Shown here: one piece after another, positions 37,071 to 46,418 of the stretch | How positions within the stretch are numbered: the stretch's first letter is position 1 | Layout: each line of letters opens with the position of its first letter | Assembly: GCA_027063065.1 (NCBI GenBank) | Contig: JAMOSO010000001.1 | Coordinates: 13,220 to 77,219 of the forward strand | Direction: 5' to 3' | Source of the DNA: Planctomycetota bacterium | GTDB lineage: Bacteria > Planctomycetota > JAMOSO01 | Length of the DNA: 64,000 nt | Notes under the pieces: generated by a model | Databases searched by the model: none | What the model saw: the letters and a program-made list of their open reading frames with translations, nothing else | Told to the model about the DNA's origin: nothing | Position numbers and translations under genes: made by a program

Positions 37071-37755
37071 AAATAAAACTATATTCTTCTTTAGAAGGGG
37101 AAATATAAAATAATTTATAACCCATTGCTTTTATTGCTTTGATAGCTTTTTTGGTTTTTTTCACACCAATATTTGGGAATCTATGATGAAATTCTATTAG
37201 TAATTGTTTTGGGCGGATATTTGTTGATTTTATATCATCTATTACAGAATATTCAGCGCCCTCTATATCCATTTTAAGAATATCAATATGTTGATGATTA
37301 AGCGTCTGTAAAATGGTTTTTAATGTTTTTACTGGAACTTGAATAGCTTGTTCTTTAGTATCTTCTTTGTTTAGCATAGTATGAGATATATAATTTGGAT
37401 TACTTGGCGGGTAAAAAACTGCTGCGCCGTTGAAGTCAGCAATTCCATAATTATGCATAATAAATTGTTTAGGTAATGTTTGTTCATAGATCCATTGAAT
37501 TGATTTTGGCGTAGGATCAAAGGCGTATATTGTCAAACTGAATTTATGAATTAAAGTTAGGTCAAAAGAAATATCTGTTCCTATGCCAAAAGAATAAACA
37601 ATCGATTTTTTGTGTAGATATGTTTCTATAATCTCCCATCCTCCATATTCAGAACCAAACCTGTTATGTGTACATTGATAGTTAGGTTTGATAAATAAAT
37701 GTTGCCCCGTAAGTATATCGGCCAGTTTTTTGAATTGTCTATAAATAATGTGCAT
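37063..37755 (-). CDS. FkbM-family methyltransferase
   Basis: SAM-dependent methyltransferase of 230 residues. The FkbM signature is the segment IDILKMDIEGAEYSVIDD (metal/SAM pocket). GIGTDISFDLTLIHKFSLTIYAFDPTPKS is the motif I and acidic loop that binds SAM. Such enzymes often O-methylate sugars of surface glycans, which matches its place at the end of the polysaccharide cluster. It is followed on the minus strand by nothing and is convergent with the GT4 gene. Confidence 0.88.
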   Translation of the reverse strand: MHIIYRQFKKLADILTGQHLFIKPNYQCTHNRFGSEYGGWEIIETYLHKKSIVYSFGIGTDISFDLTLIHKFSLTIYAFDPTPKSIQWIYEQTLPKQFIMHNYGIADFNGAAVFYPPSNPNYISHTMLNKEDTKEQAIQVPVKTLKTILQTLNHQHIDILKMDIEGAEYSVIDDIKSTNIRPKQLLIEFHHRFPNIGVKKTKKAIKAIKAMGYKLFYISPSKEEYSFILT

Positions 37756-37771
37756 GGTTAATTTCTCAAGA

Positions 37772-39028
37772 TTAATTGATAGTGGTTGGTTTATGTAATA
37801 TTGTTTTATACAGTTCTATGTATTCTCTAGCTACGATATGACTATCAAAATGTTTTTTGATTTGCTGTCTGGCACATAAGCATAATGCATTATAATTTGT
37901 ATTGTTTAAGATCCATTTAATACCATATGCGAGATCGTCGGAGTCAAATGCTTTAGCTAAATATCCATTTTGTTTATGTATGATTAGATCACTATTGCCA
38001 CCAATATTAAAAGCTACAACAGGTGTTGCGCATGCAAGGCTTTCCATAATGGTGTTAGATAGATTTTCTTGTAAAGATGGTACAATCATGACGTCTACAG
38101 CATTGTATAAAATCATCAGAGACTTATCGTCATATATATTGCCAAGATAATTTATTTTGCAATCTGTTTTTTGTGTAGGCGATATCGGTTTACTGGCTCC
38201 AAATACGATAAATTCAGCATTGGAATCTGAGATCTTTTCTAGAGCACGGTTTAGTTTGTTAAATCCTTTTCTTGGATCGCTTGTTGCATTTACAGCGCCA
38301 AATAAGATTAATTTTTTATTAGTAGGTAAGCTCCATATTTGTCTGGCTACATTTTTATTAATCCTTTTAAATGTTTTAGTATTAATGGGATTAGGTAAAT
38401 TGAGATGAGTCTTGTCTTTTAATAAAGAGCTTTTACTTATGCAATTATCTAACCACTTGCTTAAACCTATAAGTGTTATATGGTTAATTAAATTAAAATA
38501 TTTTTTCTTTTTTAAGAAATTAATATAACTTAGGTCTTTTCTTTTATTACTTTGGAGAATAGGACATGTATGGCATGTTTTTAAATATAGATTACACATA
38601 TTTGTATAATGGCACCCGCCTGTGAAGGCCCACATATCGTGTAATGACCAGACTATTGGCACATTAATTTTATGCAGATCGGTAATGGATAGCATAGATT
38701 GATTAAACCAATGTAGATGCACTATATCTGCGGCACTTTTGTTAATTTTTTTAATTACATATATATTTGATAACCACTCAGAGCTGAATAATGTATATGT
38801 TTTTTTATAGCGACTGAGTAAAAATTGTTCTATACGAATCAAAAGAAAACTAATTATTTTATTAAAAGGTGTATTATAGATAGATTCAATGGTTTTGTCA
38901 TTTTCAGATTTATACTTTACCAACATCTGGCTATTAATGTTAGAGTCTAATAAAGCTTTATGTAAACGTAATGCTGCACGTGCAGCACCGCCGTAATTAT
39001 CATGAGTATTAACGATTAAAATTTTCAT
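37772..39028 (-). CDS. Glycosyltransferase family 4
   Basis: GT-B fold protein of 418 residues that begins ILIVNTHDNYGGAARAALRLH, a loop typical of WcaC-like transferases. HLHWFNQSMLSITDLHKINVPIVWSLHDMW, the Cys-rich CHYTNMCNLYLKTCHTCPI and the C-terminal PSLQENLSNTIMESLACATPVVAF with GGNSDLI are characteristic. The Cys cluster resembles the insert seen in colanic-acid-type GTs. The start overlaps the stop of the upstream gene by four bases, indicating an operon. Confidence 0.92.
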   Translation of the reverse strand: MKILIVNTHDNYGGAARAALRLHKALLDSNINSQMLVKYKSENDKTIESIYNTPFNKIISFLLIRIEQFLLSRYKKTYTLFSSEWLSNIYVIKKINKSAADIVHLHWFNQSMLSITDLHKINVPIVWSLHDMWAFTGGCHYTNMCNLYLKTCHTCPILQSNKRKDLSYINFLKKKKYFNLINHITLIGLSKWLDNCISKSSLLKDKTHLNLPNPINTKTFKRINKNVARQIWSLPTNKKLILFGAVNATSDPRKGFNKLNRALEKISDSNAEFIVFGASKPISPTQKTDCKINYLGNIYDDKSLMILYNAVDVMIVPSLQENLSNTIMESLACATPVVAFNIGGNSDLIIHKQNGYLAKAFDSDDLAYGIKWILNNTNYNALCLCARQQIKKHFDSHIVAREYIELYKTILHKPTTIN

Positions 39029-39972
39029 TTTATTATATTTTTTTTATACACTATTCTACTAATTTTATTGATGATTCTAGGAAGTATATTTGTCATGCGC
39101 TTTTGTTGGTTAAGATGCCATTTTTTTATTATATTGACTATTTGAGTGTCTTCTACCATTAGATCAATAAATTTTGGATTTGGGTTGTTATTTAGAATTA
39201 AATTATCCGTATAATTACTGTCTTGGCAATGAGTTCCACTACCATCATGTCCGATATTACTAAGGTAGCTAATGGTAGGATTTAGGCATAAACCATTTTG
39301 TTTAAATATAGTGGCGTACCAAAATATAGCCCAAGTATTAAGTATATGGTTTCGATTATCTAATACTTGATTCCAATGATTAGAGATTCCATCTAAATTA
39401 AATTTATGAATATCTTTTTTTGAAAAGTTATTTATTAACTTATCAGGTATTTTTTCAAAGTAACGCCATCTATCACGCCATGTTGCCCATCCACAGCAAT
39501 TCATCATTCTCCATAAAAACACATCTTGATTATAATTTTTTTGTATTAAATTCGTAGGGTACACCCATGCACTTATATGCCATATTTGTTTTTTATCTAT
39601 ATAAAAATCTAATGCTTTATTCATAAAGTCTAAAAAATAAGGGCTGGTTACTAAATCGTCCTCTAAAACTATCGCGTTACCATATTTGTTTATTATATCT
39701 GTGACACCATTTATGATATTATTTGCTAACCCCCAATTTTTATTTCGTTCAATTATGGTAATGGTTTTAAATCCATTTATGGTTTTAAGATAATTTCTTA
39801 CAAGATTAACATTTGTGCGAGACTTATCATTTTTAGCCCCATCACTATAAATAAAAACCTCACTATTTTCGGCTAGATGATTTTTTTGCAAGGCTTGTAT
39901 TGTTTGTTGTATGTGTTTAGGTCGGTTATATGTAAATATAATTACAGGAGCTAGTTTGTTAATATTTATCAT
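39025..39972 (-). CDS. Glycosyltransferase, GT-A (family 2-like)
   Basis: A 315-residue sugar transferase. PVIIFTYNRPKHIQQTIQAL, YSDGAKNDKS, ERNKNWGLANNI and the metal-binding VLEDDLVTSPYFLDFMNKAL show the GT-A fold. MMNCCGWATWRDRWRYFE resembles a loop seen in many sugar transferases of capsule loci. Translational overlap of 4 bases with the following GT4 gene and 14 with the preceding deacetylase gene supports one operon. Confidence 0.87.
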   Translation of the reverse strand: MININKLAPVIIFTYNRPKHIQQTIQALQKNHLAENSEVFIYSDGAKNDKSRTNVNLVRNYLKTINGFKTITIIERNKNWGLANNIINGVTDIINKYGNAIVLEDDLVTSPYFLDFMNKALDFYIDKKQIWHISAWVYPTNLIQKNYNQDVFLWRMMNCCGWATWRDRWRYFEKIPDKLINNFSKKDIHKFNLDGISNHWNQVLDNRNHILNTWAIFWYATIFKQNGLCLNPTISYLSNIGHDGSGTHCQDSNYTDNLILNNNPNPKFIDLMVEDTQIVNIIKKWHLNQQKRMTNILPRIINKISRIVYKKNIIK

Positions 39973-40702
39973 ATATTATACCTTTTATTAAATGTAATAA
40001 AGTTCTGGTCATATATTTAAGTCTATTTTTAAAGTTGAATATTTGACAATGGTTATTTAAATCGTCAGCATAAATTCTGTAAATAGTATTTGCATTATAT
40101 AAATTATAAATATTACCTATTGTAACATCATATTTATAATATTTATTTACCATTGTTTTTATGTAATGATTATGATTGCCATAAGGATATGTGAAAATAT
40201 CGCATTTAATTTTTAATTTGTTTTCTATGATTTTTTGCGATTCTCTTAATTCAAATTTTATGTTGTTATTATTGAGTGTTATTAAATTTGTATGATTCAC
40301 ACTATGAGAGGCTATTTTAACGTATTTACTATCACTCATTTCTTTTAATTCTGTCCATGTACAAAAAGGGGTGAATTGCAGAGCATGTTTATTATACATT
40401 ATGTCATCATGTGTGATGCTTAATCTTTTTTGATATTTTACTTCTGTTTGATCAACTATGTATTTTGTAGGTACGGATAAGATAGCTTTTAAATTATATT
40501 TTTTTAATAATGGAAATACATAATAATAGAAATCAAAAAAGGCATCATCAAAAACAAGCATAATGCAGTTATTATATTTTGTTTCATTACAAAACACGGG
40601 TTGAAAATTTTGTGCAATATATTCAAAATGCTTTTCTATTAATTCTAAATTATTAGAATATTTTTTATTATTTATGTGATGGTACATTAAAGCTAAAAAC
40701 AT
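39959..40702 (-). CDS. Polysaccharide deacetylase (NodB-like)
   Basis: Carbohydrate esterase family 4-like protein of 247 residues. The catalytic pair is in MLVFDDAFFDFYYYV (Asp-Asp) and the metal His residues are in ASHSVNHTNL (H-x3-H). YHHINNKKYSN near the N-terminus and FTYPYGNHNHYIKTM fit the NodB fold. There is no clear signal peptide, so it may act on lipid-linked or nucleotide-activated precursors in the cytoplasm (inference). Confidence 0.87.
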   Translation of the reverse strand: MFLALMYHHINNKKYSNNLELIEKHFEYIAQNFQPVFCNETKYNNCIMLVFDDAFFDFYYYVFPLLKKYNLKAILSVPTKYIVDQTEVKYQKRLSITHDDIMYNKHALQFTPFCTWTELKEMSDSKYVKIASHSVNHTNLITLNNNNIKFELRESQKIIENKLKIKCDIFTYPYGNHNHYIKTMVNKYYKYDVTIGNIYNLYNANTIYRIYADDLNNHCQIFNFKNRLKYMTRTLLHLIKGIIYDKY

Positions 40703-40710
40703 AGTGTACT

Positions 40711-41463
40711 TTATATATGCTCAATAACAAAAATATCAAGACTTATTTGTTTTAAAAAAGATTTTTTACTCTTTTCTTTAAAAGGATATTTACATTTTAA
40801 AAAATAATTTTTAATATCTAAATAGTTAGATGCCCATGTAGCATCTGCATCTCCGCCTATACTGATTTTTGGTTTTAAAGGTGTGAATTTCCAAATGGTT
40901 GTATTATTGAATAATAATTTTAAGAAGGTCAGAATAGAGCTTATTAAAAATCTATACATTAAGGTGCAATAGTTGCCCGTATTAAATGGTGTTAAGTGTA
41001 AGTGGTTATTTTTTAATTTAGATTTGATATAGTAGATATAAGTTCTCGGATTTAAATAATTAGGTGTTCGAATATATAGGATGCCATTTTGGTTTGTTAA
41101 GTTCCACAATATATTTAGAAAGTCATGTACATGGTTAACGTGTTCTAGTACATGATTTGATATTACTAAATCAAATTTTTTGTCAGTTAAATTTATGTCA
41201 TCTATTATAAAAATATTTTTAATCCCCGCTTTTTGTCCTGCCTTAACACTATTGCTATCAATATCTATACCCATTACATTGGGATATCCATTTTTATTAA
41301 GAACAGAGACTAAATTGCCTGTGCCACAACCATAGTCTAATATAGAAATATTTTTGTTTTTTATTTGATTGTTCAGAAACGTAATGATGGGTTCAAAATA
41401 TTTAATATCATGGTTAAGTAATTGCTTAATATAGGCATCGTTAGAATATTTATATTCACTCAT
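40711..41463 (-). CDS. Class I SAM-dependent methyltransferase
   Basis: A 250-residue protein with motif I ISILDYGCGTGNLVSVL and the acidic loop GIDIDSNSV. LVISNHVLEHVNHVHDFL corresponds to motif post-II/III of Methyltransf_11/23-type enzymes. The substrate is not visible; the cluster implies a sugar or lipid carrier. The start overlaps the stop of the flippase gene by eight bases. Confidence 0.88.
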   Translation of the reverse strand: MSEYKYSNDAYIKQLLNHDIKYFEPIITFLNNQIKNKNISILDYGCGTGNLVSVLNKNGYPNVMGIDIDSNSVKAGQKAGIKNIFIIDDINLTDKKFDLVISNHVLEHVNHVHDFLNILWNLTNQNGILYIRTPNYLNPRTYIYYIKSKLKNNHLHLTPFNTGNYCTLMYRFLISSILTFLKLLFNNTTIWKFTPLKPKISIGGDADATWASNYLDIKNYFLKCKYPFKEKSKKSFLKQISLDIFVIEHI

Positions 41464-42781
41464 TATTTTTACACTTTATAAAAAGAGTATATAAAAACAA
41501 GCATTGTGTTAAGTCAAAAAAACTTTTTCTAGTTGGTTTCCATAAAGATAAACTTAAGTATGCGGCTACAAAATATGCAATTAACGTTGCCCATGCTGCT
41601 CCTGTAATACCCATCTTTTGAATTAAGATATAATTTAAAATGATATTGAGAAGCATACCTATTGAAGTATTAATTGTGGTAAATTGTTGTAAATTTTCGT
41701 TTAATAATCGCTTGCTATTTATTACTCCAATAAATACAAATATCGTTGCCCATGTATGTATTTTTAAAACACTAGTAGCTTGATTAAATTTATTGTCATA
41801 AAGAAAGCTGATTAAAGTGTCGCCAAAAACAGTCATAATAAGTGAAATGAAAATAGCTATATATATCATTAAGTTATAAAGGTACTGCAGTCTTTCACGG
41901 TATAGTTTATTATTTATTTTTTGAGAGTTTATAATGGCTGGAAATAGCGAGGAGCCTATTATCATGGGAATAAAATACCAGCATTCGCTTAATCTAACAG
42001 CAACAGCATAATTGCCGACAGCATTATTGCCTAATAATTCTTTTATCATAATTTGATCTATTTTCATATATATTGAAATGACTACTCCACTTATGATTAA
42101 GGGCCAACTATCTTTTAATAAATTTAACGCTAAGCATGTCTTAAAGCGCCATTTTATGATAGATTGTTTATGTGTTAAATATAAAGATATAAAACCTATG
42201 GATAATAAAAAATTTTCAAAGACAATAATCCAAGCAAAGCATGTAAGAGTCGCGTGGTTCAGTATAAAATATATTTTTAATATAGCAGATATACAAGCCG
42301 TGCATATATTTAATAATGCAATATTTTTGCTTTTTACTATAGCTTGAAAATATAAATCTATGACATTAAAACTTTGAAAAATAATAGAACTTGCAATAAT
42401 AAATATTAATTGATTGGTATATAAATTATTTGAAGTAAAATGTATGCCTATTAATAAAAATAAAAATGTTATTACAAATCCATAGATTTTTAAAATAAAA
42501 ATAGTCCCTAAAATCTGATCTTTGTTAAGAGGATTTTTAACTATTTCTCTTACAGCAATTCCATCTAATCCTAATGTCGCAATAGTGCTAAAAAGCCCTA
42601 TAAAGCTTAAGGCATAAGAAAAAAGTCCAAATTTATTTGGACCTAAATATCTAGCAACCCAGACTCCGATAAATAAACTTAATATCATCTTGAAGATTCT
42701 TTCGACAAATAACCAAGACGTATTATGAAAATATTGAAGAAATCCTTTTGTAAATATCGTCTTATTTATAGAGTGTAACAT
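41456..42781 (-). CDS. wzx: Oligosaccharide-unit flippase (Wzx-like)
   Basis: MOP-superfamily membrane protein of 441 residues with about twelve hydrophobic segments. TSWLFVERIFKMILSLFIGVWVARYLGPNKFGLF at the start is the polysaccharide synthesis signature of Wzx proteins. Wzx moves undecaprenyl-linked repeat units across the inner membrane. The Wzy-like protein at 16.4 kb could be its partner. The upstream gap of 334 bases should hold the promoter of the minus-strand cluster part. Confidence 0.88.
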   Translation of the reverse strand: MLHSINKTIFTKGFLQYFHNTSWLFVERIFKMILSLFIGVWVARYLGPNKFGLFSYALSFIGLFSTIATLGLDGIAVREIVKNPLNKDQILGTIFILKIYGFVITFLFLLIGIHFTSNNLYTNQLIFIIASSIIFQSFNVIDLYFQAIVKSKNIALLNICTACISAILKIYFILNHATLTCFAWIIVFENFLLSIGFISLYLTHKQSIIKWRFKTCLALNLLKDSWPLIISGVVISIYMKIDQIMIKELLGNNAVGNYAVAVRLSECWYFIPMIIGSSLFPAIINSQKINNKLYRERLQYLYNLMIYIAIFISLIMTVFGDTLISFLYDNKFNQATSVLKIHTWATIFVFIGVINSKRLLNENLQQFTTINTSIGMLLNIILNYILIQKMGITGAAWATLIAYFVAAYLSLSLWKPTRKSFFDLTQCLFLYTLFIKCKNNE

Positions 42782-43115
42782 ATTAATGTTAGATTAAATT
42801 TACTACTGTTGTTTTATGACGCTTAGACATACATAAAAAATAAGGATACTTTGTTTGTTTAAGTTTTATGTTAAATGGTGTCATATAATTTTTTCTTATA
42901 TTTTAGTTTATTCACTAGTTTTTTTAATATGGTATGAGCTTCTTTTACATAACACTTTATTTTTGTTGTCGCCATACAGTTGTTAAATAAGTGTATTATT
43001 TTAACGTGTTTGAAATGTTTTAATTGATAATAAGTATGCGATTGAACAGTTGTAGTAGTAGACGATTTGTAACTTTGCATAAGCAAACTATAAAAATTAA
43101 ATAATAAAAGTAAAG
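42782..43115. other. 334-base AT-rich gap within the polysaccharide cluster
   Basis: Between the Wzx gene and the GT4 gene. It contains a minus-strand open frame of 102 codons (42871-43179) that overlaps the GT4 gene by 64 bases and has no recognisable family or good start. It begins MARLCKTISKN and is rich in Lys, Thr and Tyr. I do not count it as a gene. No terminator or RNA was recognised. Confidence 0.5.
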
Positions 43116-44132
43116 TTATGTATGTCGGTTTTTTAAATATTGAAATATTTTTTGATATTGTTTTGCACAATCTTGCCATGTTATTGGTTTTATATTTGTT
43201 GCTGTCGGTTTATTAATTATTGTATTTTTGATGTTAGTTTGAATTTGTTCATCGGTTAAATCTTGGTCTGCCCAACAAAAAGCTGGCAATCCTACCGATA
43301 GTGCTTCGCGTATGATATTAGGGTTGCCTTCCCATCTAGATGGTAAAATAAAAATATTTGATTGGCTAAAAAAATGAGGTAAGTTATTTTGACTAACAGG
43401 TTGTATAAAAGTTATTTTGTCTTTTAAGGATAGGTTATCTATTAAAGTTAATACGTTTTTATAGTATTGATACTCTTCTATTGCGCCTATTATAGTCCAA
43501 TGCCAATTGATGTTTGGGGGCAAATCGTTTAAGGATTTAATTAAAATATCAATACCTTTTTGGTGGCAAATTCTGGCAATAGTCAAACCGCTTATTTGGT
43601 TGGCTTGAAATTTTTTAAAAGTTATTTTTTTAAATAATGCCGTGTCGATGCCGTTTTCTATAACACAACATTTTGTTTTGTTGATATTTAAAATGTTTTC
43701 AGCGTAATTTTGCACATTTTTAGATACGCAAATAAAGTGATTTGGAATATGTTTAGTTAGTTTTTCTAATAAATTTATATGTTTGCGTTTGTCTTCTACG
43801 CGTAATGAATTAACTAAATAATATGTATTAGGTAAAAATAAACGGCTTAGGAGGTTAGCATGTATCAACCATGAATTTATTATGTCTGGTTGAAATTTTT
43901 GTACAATATGTCTAAGGCGATGTATGCGACAAATATCAAATATGGAGTCTATATTTAATGAGTGAGTTTGTATTTGATGTGATTGTAATTTTTGGGTTAA
44001 TGGGGTTTTGTTGCCATATAGAGTTATCATTAAAATTGTTGCACCATCATCGGCTAAATTACAGGCGATGTTGGTTAAAGCATGTTCTGCGCCACCGGGG
44101 TTTAATTCTGTAATAATAAATAACAACTTCAT
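43116..44132 (-). CDS. Glycosyltransferase family 4
   Basis: GT-B fold transferase of 338 residues. The acceptor half begins LFIITELNPGGAEHALTNIACNLADDG, and the donor half has SGLTIARICHQKGIDILIKS and PSRWEGNPNIIREALSVGLPAFC. It is the first gene of the minus-strand polysaccharide genes and lies 25 bases downstream of the last gene of the flagellar operon, so it might be transcribed together with it. Specificity is unknown. Confidence 0.92.
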   Translation of the reverse strand: MKLLFIITELNPGGAEHALTNIACNLADDGATILMITLYGNKTPLTQKLQSHQIQTHSLNIDSIFDICRIHRLRHIVQKFQPDIINSWLIHANLLSRLFLPNTYYLVNSLRVEDKRKHINLLEKLTKHIPNHFICVSKNVQNYAENILNINKTKCCVIENGIDTALFKKITFKKFQANQISGLTIARICHQKGIDILIKSLNDLPPNINWHWTIIGAIEEYQYYKNVLTLIDNLSLKDKITFIQPVSQNNLPHFFSQSNIFILPSRWEGNPNIIREALSVGLPAFCWADQDLTDEQIQTNIKNTIINKPTATNIKPITWQDCAKQYQKIFQYLKNRHT

Positions 44133-44157
44133 AAATAGGTGATAATTGATGATATGT

Positions 44158-44475
44158 TTAGACTGTAAAGTCTATATGCCCATTTGCATCAGGATGTCCT
44201 AATATATTGTCAGTTTCAATTTCTTCTTCGTCAATTGTTTGGTCGTCTTTTGGATTTGAATTTTGCATATCTTCTGGGTTGGCATCTCTGTCCATACTTT
44301 CTTCGGGCTTGCCAGCTTCTTCAACCTTTTCTTGGTTGATTGCATGCTCTTCTTTCATGTGTTCTGCTACGTGTTCTGCAGATAATTCATGACCACGATT
44401 TGTGGCGTCTTGCATTTGTCCTGCCAAGGCAGCTTTAGATACGATACCTTGGACGTTTGTTATACTATAGCTCAT
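44158..44475 (-). CDS. Small acidic protein of unknown function at the end of the flagellar operon
   Basis: A 105-residue very acidic protein. The N-terminal part (VQGIVSKAALAGQMQDATNRGHE) is helical, and the rest is Glu/Asp/Asn-rich and likely disordered. It overlaps the fliA stop by 11 bases, so it is translated with fliA. Small acidic or helical proteins at this place follow fliA in several delta-proteobacterial flagellar operons, but I cannot name a family. A role in flagellar regulation, for example as anti-sigma or chaperone, is speculation. Confidence 0.68.
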   Translation of the reverse strand: MSYSITNVQGIVSKAALAGQMQDATNRGHELSAEHVAEHMKEEHAINQEKVEEAGKPEESMDRDANPEDMQNSNPKDDQTIDEEEIETDNILGHPDANGHIDFTV

Positions 44476-45235
44476 CCGACCAAGGTTTTAGCTTATGTCT
44501 TAATCTGCTAATTAATTGCGAATGTACTTGGCAGATACGTGATTCTGTAACGCCTAAGACCTCGCCAATTTCTTTCATGGTCAATTCATCATAATAATAC
44601 ATTATTAAAATCATTTGTTCTTGATCAGATAAGTCTTTAATAATTTGTTCGCGTAGTTCTGTTCTGTTTAAATCTAAACTGGGATCGGTTTTGTCCATAT
44701 TTTCTGCAACTTCAATGCGAGTCATCTCACCGTCTTTATCTATGGTATATTTACCATCTAAAGATAGTAGTTGCTTAATATTGACTTCTCTTTGCAGTTC
44801 TTCTAGCTCGTCATCGCTCATACCTAGGTGTTCGGCCAATTCATGGTTTGCTGGTATACGTCCTAGTTGATGTTCTAATTCTTGGTAGGCTTTTTCTAGG
44901 TTAGATGATTTATTTCTTAAATTTCTAGGAACCCAATCCATACGGCGGATAGAGTCAATAATTTCACCGCGAATACGTAAACTAGAATATGTTTCAAATT
45001 TAATGCCACGTTCTAAATCAAATTTAGTTAAAGCGTCCATTAGACCTATTACACCAATATTATATAAGTCATTAATATCTACATAAGATGGCAATTTAGC
45101 TTTTAAGCGTTCAGAAGTGAAACGCACAACAGGCAGGTAATGTTCTACTAACATATTGCGTGTTTCATTGTCTAAATCACGTTTGTAAGCAATCCAAGTT
45201 TCTTGTAATGTTTTTTCGTCTAATCTTATGGCCAT
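44465..45235 (-). CDS. fliA: Flagellar sigma factor FliA (sigma-28/WhiG type)
   Basis: RNA polymerase sigma factor for late flagellar genes, 256 residues. Region 2 is visible in DLYNIGVIGLMDALTKFD and FETYSSLRIRGEIIDSIRRMDWVPRNLR, the sigma-28 hallmark. Region 3 follows (LGRIPANHELAEHLGMS), and region 4.2 is LTMKEIGEVLGVTESRICQVHSQLISRLR. It lies just downstream of flhF and flhG, the arrangement of polar flagellar clusters. No FlgM was seen in the window. Confidence 0.96.
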   Translation of the reverse strand: MAIRLDEKTLQETWIAYKRDLDNETRNMLVEHYLPVVRFTSERLKAKLPSYVDINDLYNIGVIGLMDALTKFDLERGIKFETYSSLRIRGEIIDSIRRMDWVPRNLRNKSSNLEKAYQELEHQLGRIPANHELAEHLGMSDDELEELQREVNIKQLLSLDGKYTIDKDGEMTRIEVAENMDKTDPSLDLNRTELREQIIKDLSDQEQMILIMYYYDELTMKEIGEVLGVTESRICQVHSQLISRLRHKLKPWSDEL

Positions 45236-45246
45236 AATTTTTTACT

Positions 45247-45549
45247 CTATGAATTTTCCACTTCGTTTTTAACTTCTTCGTTAAGGTTTAAACCTGTTTC
45301 GCTCTCAAACATATTGCGACTGATTTCAGATTGTTCTTTACGACGATTTTTTGCATCATTAATAGCCTCACGAAATAGATCTCTCCCAATATTTGAATAT
45401 ATTTTACCAAGAAACAAAAAAATAAGAATAGCAGCAAATGCTCTCATTATCACACTAGTTAATGGTATTGTCTGGTCTACTATACCAATAATAGCCATTA
45501 AAACAAAGGCGAACATTGCTAAAAGAATAGTTGTATTGCTAGTTCCCAT
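45247..45549 (-). CDS. Two-pass membrane protein between flhG and fliA
   Basis: A 100-residue protein with two hydrophobic segments (about residues 7-23 and 33-48) and an acidic/basic C-terminal tail (REAINDAKNRRKEQ, NEEVKNEVENS). I do not recognise it. Its start overlaps the flhG stop by one base and its stop precedes fliA by 11 bases, so it belongs to the flagellar operon. It might tether a cytoplasmic flagellar factor to the membrane, but that is inference. Confidence 0.75.
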   Translation of the reverse strand: MGTSNTTILLAMFAFVLMAIIGIVDQTIPLTSVIMRAFAAILIFLFLGKIYSNIGRDLFREAINDAKNRRKEQSEISRNMFESETGLNLNEEVKNEVENS

Positions 45550-46418
45550 TATTTAACCCCTGTTTTGCGCAAAAAGTGTGAAAAAAAGCCTTTAATTGAT
45601 CCTTGTTTTATTTTAGAGCCAGTATTATTTAAATAATAATTAGCTATTTTTTCAATGTTTTTATTTATTTGTGTATTTGGCTCTAACAGCGCAAAAGGTT
45701 GTCGCATTTTAACTGCACGCGAAACAGCAAAGTCATAAAGTAAATTGCCACGATGTGTAAGATTTAGTTTTAAAAAGCGTTGGCTTACATGGCATAATTT
45801 ATTAGCTATACGATTGCCTTCTTGCGGACTTTCAACCATGTTAATTACTATTGACATATTGCTATGCGCCTTTGCGCCAACAACCATTTTTATTAATGCG
45901 TAGGCATCAGCTAAGGCGGTTGGTTCTGGCGTGGTAACTACAATAGTTTCATCGGCGGGTGTGATAAAATTCATTACGTTGCTACTTACACCCGCTTGTG
46001 TATCTATAATAATATAATCAAAAAAACCTTCTATTTTTGTTAATTGAGAGATTAATTGTTTTTTGGATTCTTCGCTCATATTAACAATATCATGTAATCC
46101 CGAGGCACCGGGAATTATCTTTACCCCTCCAGGACTAGTCATAATTATATCTTTTAAGGTTTTATTGCCAGCTATGACATGTCCAATGTTAAACGGGCAT
46201 CGCATACCGCATAAGATATCTATATTTGCTAGACCTAAATCGGCATCTAGCAATAATACTTTTTTTTTGCCTTTAACTAATGCCAAACTAAAATTGATTG
46301 CAAAATTAGATTTGCCGACACCGCCTTTGCCACTAGCTATGGTGATAATACGAGCACTTTTAGTTTGGCCACCCATCATTTCTCGTAGACGCGCAGCCTG
46401 ATCAGGTGCGGGTGTCAT
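45549..46418 (-). CDS. flhG: MinD-like ATPase FlhG (FleN)
   Basis: Controls flagellar number together with FlhF. The 289-residue protein has deviant Walker A ASGKGGVGKSNFAINF, LLDADLGLANIDILCG and the Walker B stretch DYIIIDTQAGVSSNVMNF. PDQAARLREMM at the N-terminus matches the short motif that FlhG uses to stimulate FlhF GTPase (DQAxxLR). Its start overlaps the flhF stop by four bases. Confidence 0.95.
   Translation of the reverse strand: MTPAPDQAARLREMMGGQTKSARIITIASGKGGVGKSNFAINFSLALVKGKKKVLLLDADLGLANIDILCGMRCPFNIGHVIAGNKTLKDIIMTSPGGVKIIPGASGLHDIVNMSEESKKQLISQLTKIEGFFDYIIIDTQAGVSSNVMNFITPADETIVVTTPEPTALADAYALIKMVVGAKAHSNMSIVINMVESPQEGNRIANKLCHVSQRFLKLNLTHRGNLLYDFAVSRAVKMRQPFALLEPNTQINKNIEKIANYYLNNTGSKIKQGSIKGFFSHFLRKTGVK

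Noticed and set aside
42871-43179. 102-codon minus-strand frame after the GT4 gene
   Set aside because: It overlaps a good glycosyltransferase gene by 64 bases, has no plausible ribosome-binding site and no recognisable motif. Long frames arise by chance in such AT-rich DNA.
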